A stretch of 64,000 bases of DNA, taken from contig NZ_CABVHY010000004.1 in the NCBI RefSeq assembly GCF_902497875.1, positions 1 through 64,000 of the forward strand. The letters run 5' to 3'. Both the position numbers and the translations under genes were made by a program. Shown here piece by piece: positions 49,682 to 59,066 of this stretch. The stretch is from Pseudomonas fluorescens. GTDB taxonomy: Bacteria > Pseudomonadota > Gammaproteobacteria > Pseudomonadales > Pseudomonadaceae. The notes under the pieces are model-generated. The model saw only the letters and a program-made list of their open reading frames with translations. It searched no databases and was not told the origin of the DNA. Every line of letters starts with the position of its first letter. Position 1 is the stretch's first letter.

Positions 49682-50968
49682 TCAGGCACATGGCTGAGGA
49701 CTTACGCGCTCAAGATCAGTGCGATAATTGCGGACCCCCACCATCAGCGCCAATGCGGCTGCAACGCCTGCCAATGGCAGCAGTTGCAGCGCCGAGGCCA
49801 GGCCAATGCGGTCGGCGAGCAAGCCGGTGACGAAGGGTCCCGGCGCCATGCCCAGCAGATTGTTGGCAATTGCCAGGGTGGCCATTGCGGTGCTGTGCAG
49901 CGCGGGCGGCGTCAGGTCGGCGACCATGGTGCCGGAGGGGCCGACGATGCCGCCGCCGAAGAACATGGCCAGGCCGATCAAGGCCAGTTGTTCGATGCCC
50001 ACCGGCAGTTGAAAGGCCACGGTCAACAGAGCACTGCAGAGCAGGCAGTAGCCCATGGTCAACCTGATTTTGCGGGTTGGCGAACCCTGGCACAGCCGGT
50101 CGGCAACGGCGCCACACAGTGGCATGCCGACCGCAGTGCAGAGCATGAAGATCGCGGCGACTGCACCGGCCTGGGTGAGCGGCATGTCGTAGAAGCGATT
50201 CAGGTAGCTGGGCAGCCAGGTCAGCAGGGCGCCGATGGTGAACAACTGCAGGCCACTGCCGATATAGACGCTCAGCACCGAAGACGTCGAAAACAGGCTA
50301 CGCAGGGGGGGATGGGCCCTGGTCTTGCTCGAACCCGCGTTCCGGCAAGGCGATTCGATGCGGCCAGGCCTGACCACCAGCGCGTAGACCACTGTCAGTG
50401 CCATGCCATAGACCGCCATGCCAATAAAGGATGCACGCCAGCCGAAATGGGTGGCGAGGACTCCGCCCAGGCTGATGCCCAGCACGGAACCCACCATGCT
50501 CCCGGCCAGGAAGGCGCCGGTGACCGTAGACCGTTGTTGCGGCGGGAAGATGCTCAGCACCACGGCCAGACCGACGCTGCCATAGGCCGCCTCGCCAACG
50601 CCGATGAAGAAACGCGCCACGAACATCTCTTGATAGTTGGAGGCGAATCCACAGATCAGCGTGGCCACGCTCCAGATAGCGGCCATGAGGATGAGACTGC
50701 GCACGCGACCCCAGCGATCAGCCACCAACGACAGCGGAAACGCCAGCACGCCGACGGCAATGGCGACGACGCTGGACAGCGCGCCCAGCTCGGAATCGGA
50801 GAGGCCCCACTCGGCCTTGAGCTGCGGGAAAACGACCGTCAACACTTGCCGCGACATGAAGTCTGACAGCAGCAGGCCGAAGGTCAGGGCGAAGACCACC
50901 CAGGCGTAGGGTCGGGCGATACGTCGCCAGGTGTCACCGCGTACTTCTATCGGGGCATGCAAAGTCAT
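49682..50968 (-). CDS. MFS transporter
   Basis: A 428-residue, 12-segment major facilitator. Family motifs are visible: ADRWGRVRSLILMAAIW between TM2 and TM3 (motif A) and ARFFIGVGEAAYG in TM4, of the kind seen in hexuronate/aromatic-acid and related carboxylate importers. A central loop (about 200-225) is Arg/Ser-rich. Position between the Rieske and BKACE genes suggests it imports the compound this cluster degrades. Export cannot be excluded. Confidence 0.9.
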   Translation of the reverse strand: MTLHAPIEVRGDTWRRIARPYAWVVFALTFGLLLSDFMSRQVLTVVFPQLKAEWGLSDSELGALSSVVAIAVGVLAFPLSLVADRWGRVRSLILMAAIWSVATLICGFASNYQEMFVARFFIGVGEAAYGSVGLAVVLSIFPPQQRSTVTGAFLAGSMVGSVLGISLGGVLATHFGWRASFIGMAVYGMALTVVYALVVRPGRIESPCRNAGSSKTRAHPPLRSLFSTSSVLSVYIGSGLQLFTIGALLTWLPSYLNRFYDMPLTQAGAVAAIFMLCTAVGMPLCGAVADRLCQGSPTRKIRLTMGYCLLCSALLTVAFQLPVGIEQLALIGLAMFFGGGIVGPSGTMVADLTPPALHSTAMATLAIANNLLGMAPGPFVTGLLADRIGLASALQLLPLAGVAAALALMVGVRNYRTDLERVSPQPCA

Positions 50969-51081
50969 GAAGACTCTCCTCTCGTTACGGCCGCGTTCAT
51001 TGCGCAGCTCTTGTAAATTGGGTGCAGCGATACGTGCGGAGCGCGCTCATGTACAGGGCACGCGCACTCCGCAAGTTGGAC

Positions 51082-52137
51082 TCAGCCGTGTTGCGTAAAA
51101 CCTTTCTGGGCGGGCTTGCGGTTCGGCGCAAAGCCGTTCTGGGCCAGCGTTTCATCGGCGTCCTTGTAGAACGTGCCGATCTTGTAGATCTCGCGGGCTT
51201 CTTTGCCGTTGGCCACTTCGCGACCCATTTCCCTGGAAATGCGCACCAGTTGCTCGATCTGCTCGACATTGCTCATCTTGCGATCACGGCCTTGCGTCCA
51301 GAGGTTGTCCTCGGTGCCGCAACGCACATGCATGCCCATGGCAATCGCCATGACGTTCAGCGGCAAGACATTGAGCATGGCGGTTTCCAGGGTCAGCACG
51401 GCGCCGTCCGGGCAGGCACGCACGAAGTTCGCCAGGTTGTAGAGGTTGGGGGCGTCGGAGCCACCACCAATCGCCACCCAGGTCAGGATCAACGGCACAT
51501 TGCAGACGCCGCGGCGCATCATGCGCTCGACCGTTTCGAACGAGGGGATGTTGCCCAGCTGGAATTGCGTCTGGATGCCACTGGCCGAGAGACGCTTGAT
51601 ATGTTCCTCGACCCACTCCGGGCCGGCCGGAATGGTCATCTCGCGGTAGGCGCGATAGATCTCCGGCGTGGCAATGCTGGTGCCGGCGAGATCGGCTTCG
51701 CACATCTGCTCGACGATGTTCATCTGGTTGCTGTTGATGGCAATCGTCACCTGGTCGGGCGCCGGCGAGAGCTCGGCGAGCATGTGGCGGGTGTCATCGG
51801 AGAGCCATTTGGCGACGTCGCTATCACCCTCCGGGGCGAAGGAAATCGAGCCGCCGACCTGGATGATCATGTCCGGTACTGCTTCGCGGACGCCGGCGAT
51901 CAGTTCATTGAACTTGGACAGTCGCTTGGAGCCCTTGCCATCCAGCTCGCGGACATGCAGGTGCAGCACAGTGGCGCCGGCGTTATAGCAGTCGACTGCC
52001 ATCTGCACCTGCTCTGCCATGGTGACCGGAATGTCTTCCGGGAAGTCCGAAGGCATCCACTCGGGAGCGTAGGGCGCAACGGTGATGACCAGCTTCTGTT
52101 GATTTTCGGGGTGCAGGGATCCGTCGAGAAAGTTCAT
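51082..52137 (-). CDS. BKACE-family (DUF849) beta-keto acid cleavage enzyme
   Basis: A 351-residue TIM-barrel enzyme that condenses a beta-keto acid with acetyl-CoA to give acetoacetate and a new CoA ester, as in 3-keto-5-aminohexanoate or dehydrocarnitine cleavage. The Zn2+-binding HLH (59-61) in VLHLHVRELDG and later GGSISFAPEGD and EDNLW motifs fit the family. Start ATG 52137 has GGAG eight bases upstream. It heads the minus-strand operon and is divergent from an AraC-type regulator; carnitine-related cleavage is possible but unproven. Confidence 0.9.
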   Translation of the reverse strand: MNFLDGSLHPENQQKLVITVAPYAPEWMPSDFPEDIPVTMAEQVQMAVDCYNAGATVLHLHVRELDGKGSKRLSKFNELIAGVREAVPDMIIQVGGSISFAPEGDSDVAKWLSDDTRHMLAELSPAPDQVTIAINSNQMNIVEQMCEADLAGTSIATPEIYRAYREMTIPAGPEWVEEHIKRLSASGIQTQFQLGNIPSFETVERMMRRGVCNVPLILTWVAIGGGSDAPNLYNLANFVRACPDGAVLTLETAMLNVLPLNVMAIAMGMHVRCGTEDNLWTQGRDRKMSNVEQIEQLVRISREMGREVANGKEAREIYKIGTFYKDADETLAQNGFAPNRKPAQKGFTQHG

Positions 52138-52226
52138 GCATGTCTCCAATCTGTTGTTGTTTTGTGCTTTCAGGATGTCGTTGTCGGTGGTGCATGGCGG
52201 GTACTTTGGGGCCGCCGATAGATGAA

Positions 52227-52268
52227 AACTTCTCATCACGTGCCAAAAACCTTTCAATACGTGTCAGT
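52227..52268. promoter_or_regulatory. Tandem 21-bp direct repeat, candidate AraC-family operator
   Basis: First copy AACTTCTCATCACGTGCCAA(A), second AACCTTTCAATACGTGTCAG(T), head to tail with a 21-bp period. It lies in the divergent region between the BKACE operon and the second AraC-type gene, about 90 bp from the BKACE start and 115 bp from the regulator start. It is the likely binding site of that regulator. A closer-to-perfect relative is at 47296-47337. Confidence 0.6.
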
Positions 52269-52380
52269 ACCTGCGAGCTTTTTGTGTAGGTGCGCTCGTT
52301 GCGTGAGTTGTCAATCGGTGCCATATAATCGAATGCAGGCTTCGCCGAAGAATGCAGTCGACATCACTGGAGGAGGTGCG

Positions 52381-53403
52381 ATGGAAGCGTTTGTACGGGC
52401 GGCAACCCTCAAGAACTACACAGAGGTTGCCCAGAGCCTTGGTCTGAATTCGGGCGAGATGCTGCGTGGCGTCGGCCTGACTCCCGTCATGCTCAACGAC
52501 CCGGAATGCATGCTGCCGCTGGAGGCGGCGCTCAAGCTGCTGGAGGACTCTGCGGCTCGCTCATCCTGCGCGACCTTTGGCCTGCGCATGGCAGAGGCCC
52601 GACGACTCTCGGATCTCGGTGCCATCAGCTTGCTGTTCAGTCATCAGCGCACACTGCGCGACATGCTGCTCACCAGCATCGAGTATCGGCACCTGCTCAA
52701 CCGAACGCTGGCGATGAACCTGGAAACGGCGGGAAACACGGTGCTGATCCGCGATGAAATCATGGCCGAGGCGGGCGTACCCAAGCGTCAAGCCGCGGAA
52801 CTTGCAATCGGTATCCTGCACCGCACCTGCAAATCGCTTATGGGTAACCACTGGCATCCGCGCAGCATTCATTTCAGCCATGAAGCCCCGGCAAGCCTGC
52901 AGGACTACACGCGATTCTTTCGTTGCCGGGTGGTGTTCGACGCCGAGTTCGATGGCATCGTCTGTAATGCCGCGGATATCGATCAACTCAATCCGCAAGC
53001 CGACCCGGCGATGGCTGGCTACGCTCGCCAGTTCATGGACTCGATGGCCGGAGCCGGCGAGCACTCGGTGATTTTCGATGTGCGCAAGGCCATCTATTTG
53101 TTGATGCCGGTCGGGCGCGCCACCATCCATCAGGTCGCCTATGCCAAGGGCGTCAGCGTGCGAACCCTGCAACGTGAGCTCGATGAGGTCGGCCTGACCT
53201 TTTCCGAGCTGCTCAACGCTGTACGTCGCGAACTGGCGTTGCGTTACATGGAAAACAAGAATTATTCCCTGCAGCGTGTGGGCATGATGATCGGTTATGC
53301 GGTTCCGACTTCGTTTACTCGCTGGTTTTGCGCTGAATTCGGTTGTTCGCCACGGGAATGGCGAAACCGCAGCAAACAGGTTGGCAGCGATTTGTCCGTT
53401 TGA
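52381..53403 (+). CDS. AraC-family transcriptional regulator, paralogue of the 45.6-kb gene
   Basis: A 340-residue regulator starting at ATG 52381 after a strong GGAGGAGGT. The N-domain (AFVRAATLKNYTEVAQSLGLNSGEMLRGVGLTPVML) and the shared SLMGNHWHPRSIHF stretch match the other AraC-type protein. The HTH region reads TIHQVAYAKGVSVRTLQRELDEVGLTFSELLNAVR and QRVGMMIGYAVPTSFTRWFCAEFGCSPREW. It probably activates the divergent BKACE-MFS-Rieske-ligase genes and perhaps the downstream SDR gene. Confidence 0.92.
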   Translation: MEAFVRAATLKNYTEVAQSLGLNSGEMLRGVGLTPVMLNDPECMLPLEAALKLLEDSAARSSCATFGLRMAEARRLSDLGAISLLFSHQRTLRDMLLTSIEYRHLLNRTLAMNLETAGNTVLIRDEIMAEAGVPKRQAAELAIGILHRTCKSLMGNHWHPRSIHFSHEAPASLQDYTRFFRCRVVFDAEFDGIVCNAADIDQLNPQADPAMAGYARQFMDSMAGAGEHSVIFDVRKAIYLLMPVGRATIHQVAYAKGVSVRTLQRELDEVGLTFSELLNAVRRELALRYMENKNYSLQRVGMMIGYAVPTSFTRWFCAEFGCSPREWRNRSKQVGSDLSV

Positions 53404-53482
53404 CAGGTCGATGTCCCGCCAGGTCAAGGCGGATGCCCGCGGCTCGGTGACACTTCGTCCTCCCCAAGACGGAATGTTCCCC

Positions 53483-54307
53483 ATGAAAATGAACGGTCGA
53501 GTTGCCTTGATTACCGGCGGCGCAGGTGGGTTAGGCCAAGCCATCGCCCTGCGCATGGCCAGCGAAGGCGCCTGTGTGGTCATTTGCGATATCAACGAAG
53601 AGGCGCTTGAGGCCACGCGTGCCATGATCGAAGATCTCGGCGCGCAGTGCCTGGCGCTGCGTTGCGATGTCTCGTCGAGCACTGAAGTGAACGCCATGTT
53701 CGACCAAATCGACGCGCGTTTCGGCACCCTGCATATCCTGGTCAACAATGCCGCTTTGGTGCCGGATAAACCCCATGATGACGAGCGACGCAAGCGTCAT
53801 TACGCGCTGGTGACCCAGCCGTTGCCCCGTCAGTCGCTGGAAATCACCCGCAACATGGACGATGCGGAATGGAAGCGCTTCTGGGCGGTGAACGTCGACG
53901 GCGTGTTCTATTGCACCCGCGCCGCCTTGCAGCGCATGGAGCCACAGGGCTACGGCAAGGTCATCAACATCGCCAGCATTGCCGGTATTTCCGCCATGGG
54001 GGCGCATAGCCCGCACTACTCAGCAGCCAAAGGCGCGGTGGTTGCCTTCACCCGCGCGGTGGCCTACGAGGTGGCCGGCGCCAATGTGCAGGTCAATGCA
54101 ATCTGCCCTGGTGGCGTACAGACTCCGGCCTTCGAGCGTTACCTCGATCAACAATCGCCTGAGCAACTCAGCGTGTTCAAACAGGTTATGCCGCTGGGGC
54201 GTTTGGGTAAGGCCGAGGAATACGCGGCGCTGGTATCCCATCTGGCTTCTGATGAGTGCTACCTGGTCGGCTCGATCATCAACGCCGGTGGCGGTACCTA
54301 CATCTGA
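53483..54307 (+). CDS. SDR-family oxidoreductase with internal insertion
   Basis: A 274-residue SDR. Cofactor motif TGGAGGLG, acidic residue after beta-2 (VICDIN, NAD type), NNAA in place of NNAG, catalytic Ser in NIASIAGIS and Tyr/Lys in YSAAK. Between NNAA and the helix DDAEWKRFWAVNVDG is an extra charged stretch of about 25 residues (HDDERRKRHYALVTQPLPRQ). The start among three nearby ATGs (53474, 53483, 53489) is uncertain; 53483 is preferred. It follows the AraC-type gene by 79 bp. Confidence 0.87.
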   Translation: MKMNGRVALITGGAGGLGQAIALRMASEGACVVICDINEEALEATRAMIEDLGAQCLALRCDVSSSTEVNAMFDQIDARFGTLHILVNNAALVPDKPHDDERRKRHYALVTQPLPRQSLEITRNMDDAEWKRFWAVNVDGVFYCTRAALQRMEPQGYGKVINIASIAGISAMGAHSPHYSAAKGAVVAFTRAVAYEVAGANVQVNAICPGGVQTPAFERYLDQQSPEQLSVFKQVMPLGRLGKAEEYAALVSHLASDECYLVGSIINAGGGTYI

Positions 54308-54311
54308 GGTT

Positions 54312-54341
54312 TTTCGGGACGGCCTGTCGGACGTCCCGAAA
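54312..54341. terminator. Strong hairpin after the SDR gene
   Basis: TTTCGGGACG and CGTCCCGAAA form a perfect 10-bp stem around a 10-base loop, five bases past the SDR stop. Stem ends are T/A-rich, which can give some U-run effect. The next 220 bp up to the DUF1302 gene show no gene and no promoter I can support. Confidence 0.6.
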
Positions 54342-54562
54342 TGTCAAACCGATGCCCCGCAAAGTCAATCCGGATCGCAGCGTTGCTCTTAAAGTGAGCT
54401 CCGGGACCAGCGCTTACCACCCGTAGCATGAATCCCCTGATACCCGTCGTAGCCGCAAGGCTGGAGCAAGTCCCTGACCTGGTCGGCTACCGAGGCCAAG
54501 ACAGCGCAGAAAGCCGTGCCTGACGTCAAGCCACAACAACAATAATTTAGGTGCATCACTTA

Positions 54563-56467
54563 ATGAAGAGTCGCAACCTCCTGTCCGCACGGCGCCAATT
54601 GCTCGCCACGGCTATCCTGGCCACGAGCCTGCCGGCCGCCCATGCCTTCGAACTGGACACAGGTAGCGAAGACTGGTCCGTCCGTTTCGACAACACCGTC
54701 AAGTACAACTATGGCGTGCGTACCGAGAGTGCCGACAAGCGCCTCCTGGGTACACCCAATAGCAACGACGGTGACTACAACTTCCGCAAGGCCGGCACCA
54801 ACATCACCAACCGTGTCGATCTGCTGTCCGAGCTGGATGTGGTCTACCAAAGCAAGGCGGGCTTTCGTGTCAGCACCGCGAGCTGGTACGACAAGGCTTA
54901 TGAAAATACCGGCTCGAACTCCAACCCGTTCGTCAACGGCAACGATGATTTTTCGTCGATTTCCGGGTTTGGCGGGCGCCCGGCAGCGCCTGCCATTTTC
55001 GGCAGCCCGCACCTGAGCAACTATGCCCAGCGTTACTACAACGGCCCGTCTGGTGAAGTCCTCGATGCCTTCGTGTTCTACAACACCACAATTGGCGACG
55101 ACTCCCTGCTCAATATCAAGGCCGGCCAGCACAATGTGTTCTGGGGCGAGACGGTACTCAATCCGGTGCATTCGCTGAGCTACGGTCAATCAGGCCTCGA
55201 CCTTGCCAAGGCGGCCGCGTCGCCCGGTACCGAAGCCAAGGAACTGTTCGTTCCGCGCAATCAGCTTTCAACCACCTTCACCCTCAGCCCCGAACTGACC
55301 TTCGGCGCTCAGTATTTCCTTGATTGGGATGGCGCGCGCTTGCCTGAGGCCGGTACCTACTACAGTGGGTCCGACGTGCTGGGCTTCGGCGCTCAGTCGT
55401 TTCTCCTGGGGCATACAGGCGGTGCGGGTCTGGCGGGTCCGAACGGCACCCTGACCACCGTGCGTCGTGGCGATGACTTCACCCCGGACAATCGGGGTGA
55501 CTGGGGCCTGATGGCCAAATGGTCGCCAGAGTGGCTGGACGGCACATTGAGCGCCTACTACCGCAGGACCTCGGACATTCTCCCGCAAGCCGTTCTGGAC
55601 ACTCGAGGCCTGACCAGTGTTGGCGGGGTAGCAGGGCTACGGAACTCGATCGGCACCACCTCCTATAAATTCGCTTATGGCGATGACATCGATATCTATG
55701 GTCTCAGTCTGTCCAAGGACGTGGGCGGTGTCAGCGTCGGCAGCGATTTGAACATTCACCACAATATGCCGCTGGCCAGCATTCCGGCGATCATCAGTGC
55801 CCCAGGCCCCGGTGGGTTGCAGGCCGGTCTTGGCTTGCTCCCTGCGCGTAGTCCGGGTACCGGCGTGATCACCGATGTGCCACGCGACGGCGACAGTCTG
55901 GCCGCCACTGGCGACACGTTGCACTGGACCATCAATGGCCTGGTCGCTATCGCCGACACCCCGCTGTTCGATTCCGCCACCCTGTTGGGCGAGCTGTATT
56001 ACAGCAATCTGTTGAGCCTCGATAGCAAAAACAAGGCGCTCTACAAGGGCGAAGACACCTATCGCGGCATCGACAAGCCTACCCGTGACAACTGGGGCAT
56101 CGCCGTCAACTTCACACCGACCTGGTACCAGGTATTTCCCGGTGTGGACCTGAGCGCACCGATGTCGGTCAACCTCGGTATCGACGGCGTTTCGCCTGTG
56201 GTAGCGGGCGGGGCGGAAGATACCGGCACCTACGCCGTCGGGGTCAGCGCTGCTATCTACAACCAGTACTACGTTGACCTCAAGTACGTCGATGCCTTCG
56301 GCGAAACCACCAAATGTGACGACGGCGCAACCGATGGTTCAACCCCTAACGCCCTGGATGGCACGCAGCGTTACACCTGCTACGGGGGCGGATATGCGTC
56401 CGTCTCCGGCGCCGGTGCCACCGAGGATCGGGGAGCCCTTTACCTGACCCTGAAAACCACCTTCTGA
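54563..56467 (+). CDS. DUF1302-family outer-membrane protein
   Basis: A 634-residue protein with signal peptide MKSRNLLSARRQLLATAILATSLPAAHA, then aromatic-rich beta-strand sequence consistent with a large outer-membrane barrel ending in the hydrophobic strand LYLTLKTTF. Sequence features match DUF1302 (WSVRFDNTVKYNYGVR at the start, RVDLLSELDVVY, LNIKAGQHNVFWGETVLNP). These proteins usually sit with DUF1329 proteins and may carry hydrophobic compounds across the outer membrane; this is not settled. First gene of a four-gene module. Confidence 0.88.
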   Translation: MKSRNLLSARRQLLATAILATSLPAAHAFELDTGSEDWSVRFDNTVKYNYGVRTESADKRLLGTPNSNDGDYNFRKAGTNITNRVDLLSELDVVYQSKAGFRVSTASWYDKAYENTGSNSNPFVNGNDDFSSISGFGGRPAAPAIFGSPHLSNYAQRYYNGPSGEVLDAFVFYNTTIGDDSLLNIKAGQHNVFWGETVLNPVHSLSYGQSGLDLAKAAASPGTEAKELFVPRNQLSTTFTLSPELTFGAQYFLDWDGARLPEAGTYYSGSDVLGFGAQSFLLGHTGGAGLAGPNGTLTTVRRGDDFTPDNRGDWGLMAKWSPEWLDGTLSAYYRRTSDILPQAVLDTRGLTSVGGVAGLRNSIGTTSYKFAYGDDIDIYGLSLSKDVGGVSVGSDLNIHHNMPLASIPAIISAPGPGGLQAGLGLLPARSPGTGVITDVPRDGDSLAATGDTLHWTINGLVAIADTPLFDSATLLGELYYSNLLSLDSKNKALYKGEDTYRGIDKPTRDNWGIAVNFTPTWYQVFPGVDLSAPMSVNLGIDGVSPVVAGGAEDTGTYAVGVSAAIYNQYYVDLKYVDAFGETTKCDDGATDGSTPNALDGTQRYTCYGGGYASVSGAGATEDRGALYLTLKTTF

Positions 56468-56503
56468 TCTACACAATGCCAACACCCGCAGGAGAACAAT
56501 AAG

Positions 56504-57862
56504 ATGAAATTCGCCTATACCCTGATAGCCGCCTCCATGGCCCTGGGCCTCGCGGGGCCGTCCCACGCGGCCGTCGACGCCACCGAAGCCGCCAAACTGG
56601 GCAACCAATTGACTCAGATCGGCGCCGAGAAAGCCGGTAATGCCGACGGTTCCATTCCCGCTTACCAGGGCGGCTTGACCACCCCGCCAGCCGGCTTCAA
56701 GGCGGGCGACCGAGTGCGCCCCGATCCGTTCGCTGCTGAAAAACCGCTGCTGGTGATCGATGGCAAGAACGTCGACAAGTACAAGGGGCAGCTGACCGCG
56801 GTGACCGCCGAGCTGGCCAAGCGTTATCCCAGCTTCCGCATCGAGGTATACCCGACTCACCGTACCGCCGCGCTGCCTAAAGGTGTGCTGGACAACACGG
56901 TAAAAAATGCCACCGTGGCTCGTTCGACCGAGGGCGGCAATTCCATCGAAAATGCGCTGCCAGGCATTCCATTTCCGATCCCGAAGACCGGCGCCGAGGC
57001 TATCTGGAACCATTTGCTGCGCTACCAGGGCGTCAACATCCAGAGCAAGTACGACAACTGGAACGTCGATTCCGCCGGTGTAGCCAGCCTGGCCACGACC
57101 GGCAGCGCGCAGATCAACTATGCCGCCTATGACGACCTGTCCAAACCGCTCGCGGCCGCGGACACCTATTACCAGATCAAGCTGGCCTTCACCGGTCCGG
57201 CCCGGCGTGCCGGTGAGGCTGTGCTGGTGCGCGATGCGGTCAACCCGCTGGAGCAACCGCGCCGTGGCTGGCAATACCTGCCGGGGCAGCGCCGCGTGAA
57301 GCTGGCGCCGAGCCTGGCCTACGATACGCCTAACCCGGGCAGCGCTGGCGCCTCTACCTGGGACGATGCTTTCGTCTTCAACGGTGCGCTGGACCGCTAT
57401 GACTGGAAGCTGGTCGGCAAGCAGGAAGTGATCGTTCCGTACAACACCTACCGTGTGACTTATCAGAACGATTTGAAGCCGATGATGACCCCGAACCACT
57501 TGGCGCCCGAGTTCGTTCGCTGGGAAAAACATCGCGTGTGGGTGGTCGAGGCGACCCTCAAGCCGGGAGCTCGTCACATTTACGCCAAGCGCCGTTTCTA
57601 TCTGGATGAGGACAGCTGGGTTGCTCTGGCATCCGACCAATACGATGCAAACGGCCAGTTGTACCGCGGCGTCTACACCTTCCTCAGCCAAAGCTATGAC
57701 CAACAGGTGCCGGATGCCTCGCCTTATCTGAGCTACGACCTGATCGGCGGCACCTACAGCGCCGTCGGCTTCCCAGGCCCATACGGCGGCATCAAGTACA
57801 GCGAGGCGCTGAGCAAGACCCAGTGGGCACCGGAATCGCTGGCGGGTGCCGGTATCCGCTAA
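56504..57862 (+). CDS. DUF1329-family exported protein
   Basis: A 452-residue secreted protein (signal MKFAYTLIAASMALGLAGPSHA) with the DUF1329 pattern: KLGNQLTQIGAEKAGNADGSIPAY near the start, TGAEAIWNHLLRYQG, RRGWQYLPGQRRVKLAP and ERRFYLDEDSW-like KRRFYLDEDSWVALASDQYD. The fold is thought to resemble LolA/LolB lipid carriers, which would suit a periplasmic shuttle of a hydrophobic substrate between the outer-membrane barrel and the RND protein. AGGAG precedes the start. It ends before a good terminator. Confidence 0.9.
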   Translation: MKFAYTLIAASMALGLAGPSHAAVDATEAAKLGNQLTQIGAEKAGNADGSIPAYQGGLTTPPAGFKAGDRVRPDPFAAEKPLLVIDGKNVDKYKGQLTAVTAELAKRYPSFRIEVYPTHRTAALPKGVLDNTVKNATVARSTEGGNSIENALPGIPFPIPKTGAEAIWNHLLRYQGVNIQSKYDNWNVDSAGVASLATTGSAQINYAAYDDLSKPLAAADTYYQIKLAFTGPARRAGEAVLVRDAVNPLEQPRRGWQYLPGQRRVKLAPSLAYDTPNPGSAGASTWDDAFVFNGALDRYDWKLVGKQEVIVPYNTYRVTYQNDLKPMMTPNHLAPEFVRWEKHRVWVVEATLKPGARHIYAKRRFYLDEDSWVALASDQYDANGQLYRGVYTFLSQSYDQQVPDASPYLSYDLIGGTYSAVGFPGPYGGIKYSEALSKTQWAPESLAGAGIR

Positions 57863-57911
57863 TTGCCTCGTCGCCACTCTCTGCTGCCCGATGTGTGATC
57901 GGACAGTTTTT

Positions 57912-57948
57912 GCGCCGGGTTGTGCTTGCGTGCAAACCGGCGCCTTTT
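57912..57948 (+). terminator. Rho-independent terminator between DUF1329 and YCF48-like genes
   Basis: GCGCCGG (57912-57918) pairs with CCGGCGC (57937-57943), extended by TT/AA across a G/A mismatch, with an 18-base spacer and then CTTTT. It probably reduces transcription into the downstream pair of genes. Confidence 0.6.
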
Positions 57949-57964
57949 GCCATGAGGGCGCGCT

Positions 57965-59044
57965 ATGTGCTCCTACAATAAGAAAATCGTGCAGCTGGCG
58001 CTGGTCGTGATGCTGACGCTGCACAGCGTCGTTCAGGCGGCCAGCTTTGTTGACGTGCTGGATTTGCCGGCCAAGCCGAGCGCCTTGGCAATGCGCAGCC
58101 CGTTACTGGGTCTGACCCATGCGGGGCAGCGTCTGGTTGCTGTGGGCCAGCGTGGCCACATTCTGTATTCCGACGATAACGGCAAGCGTTGGCAGCAGGC
58201 GGTTGTGCCTGTCAGCAGCGACCTCAATGCCGTGTATTTTCCAACCGCCAGGCAAGGCTGGGCGGTAGGCAACGATGGTGTGGTGTTGCACAGCAGCGAT
58301 GCCGGCGCGACCTGGAGCAAGCAGCTCGATGGCCGCCAAATCGGCGATTTGATGCTCAAGCATTACACCGCCCTGGCGATGGCCGAGCCGGACAATGAAC
58401 AATGGGCCGGGCTGGCCGCCGAAGGTCAGCGACTGGCTGAGGAGGGCGCCGACAAGCCGTTTCTCGACGTCTGGTTCGCCAACGACAAGCTCGGTTATGT
58501 GGTCGGGATGTTCAACCTGATCCTGCGCACCGAGGATGGCGGCCGCAGCTGGGCACCGTTCCAGGATCGCACCGACAACCCGCAGAACTTTCACCTGAAT
58601 GCCATCGCTTCGACGGGCGATGCGCTGTACATCGCTGGAGAGCAGGGCCTGGTGCTGAAATGGGACGATTCGCACCAGCGTTTCGCCGCCCTGAATACAC
58701 CGTATCAGGGCAGCTATTTCGGCATCGTCGGGCAACCTGGCGAGGTGCTCGTCTATGGACTGCGTGGGCATGTCTTGCGCAGTACCGATGGCGGCGCCAA
58801 TTGGACTCGGCTCGACAGCGGTCTGCAAGTCAGCGTTAGCGCCGCGCTCCTCGATAGCCGCGGGCACTACCGGCTGTTCACCCAGGCCGGGCACATGCTG
58901 CTGACCGATGAAAGCAACAAACAATTGCAGCTGGCTGCGCAAACCGGCCAGTCACCGGTAGCCGGCGCGACCCTGGCGTCCGACGGCGCGCTGGTGCTGG
59001 TCGGCAGCCGTGGCGTCCGCGCGCTGCCCATCGAACAACAATAA
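57965..59044 (+). CDS. YCF48/HCF136-like beta-propeller protein
   Basis: A 359-residue exported protein (signal near residues 1-26, ...LHSVVQAA) with repeated BNR/Asp-box-like units such as ILYSDDNGKRWQQ, VLHSSDAGATWSK, ILRTEDGGRSWAP and VLRSTDGGANWTR. In plastids the family helps assemble photosystem II. In heterotrophs it is regularly encoded beside this RND type and may be an accessory or assembly factor for it. GAGGG precedes the ATG. Confidence 0.88.
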   Translation: MCSYNKKIVQLALVVMLTLHSVVQAASFVDVLDLPAKPSALAMRSPLLGLTHAGQRLVAVGQRGHILYSDDNGKRWQQAVVPVSSDLNAVYFPTARQGWAVGNDGVVLHSSDAGATWSKQLDGRQIGDLMLKHYTALAMAEPDNEQWAGLAAEGQRLAEEGADKPFLDVWFANDKLGYVVGMFNLILRTEDGGRSWAPFQDRTDNPQNFHLNAIASTGDALYIAGEQGLVLKWDDSHQRFAALNTPYQGSYFGIVGQPGEVLVYGLRGHVLRSTDGGANWTRLDSGLQVSVSAALLDSRGHYRLFTQAGHMLLTDESNKQLQLAAQTGQSPVAGATLASDGALVLVGSRGVRALPIEQQ

Positions 59045-59066
59045 GAATTAGAGTGAGTACCCTGAC

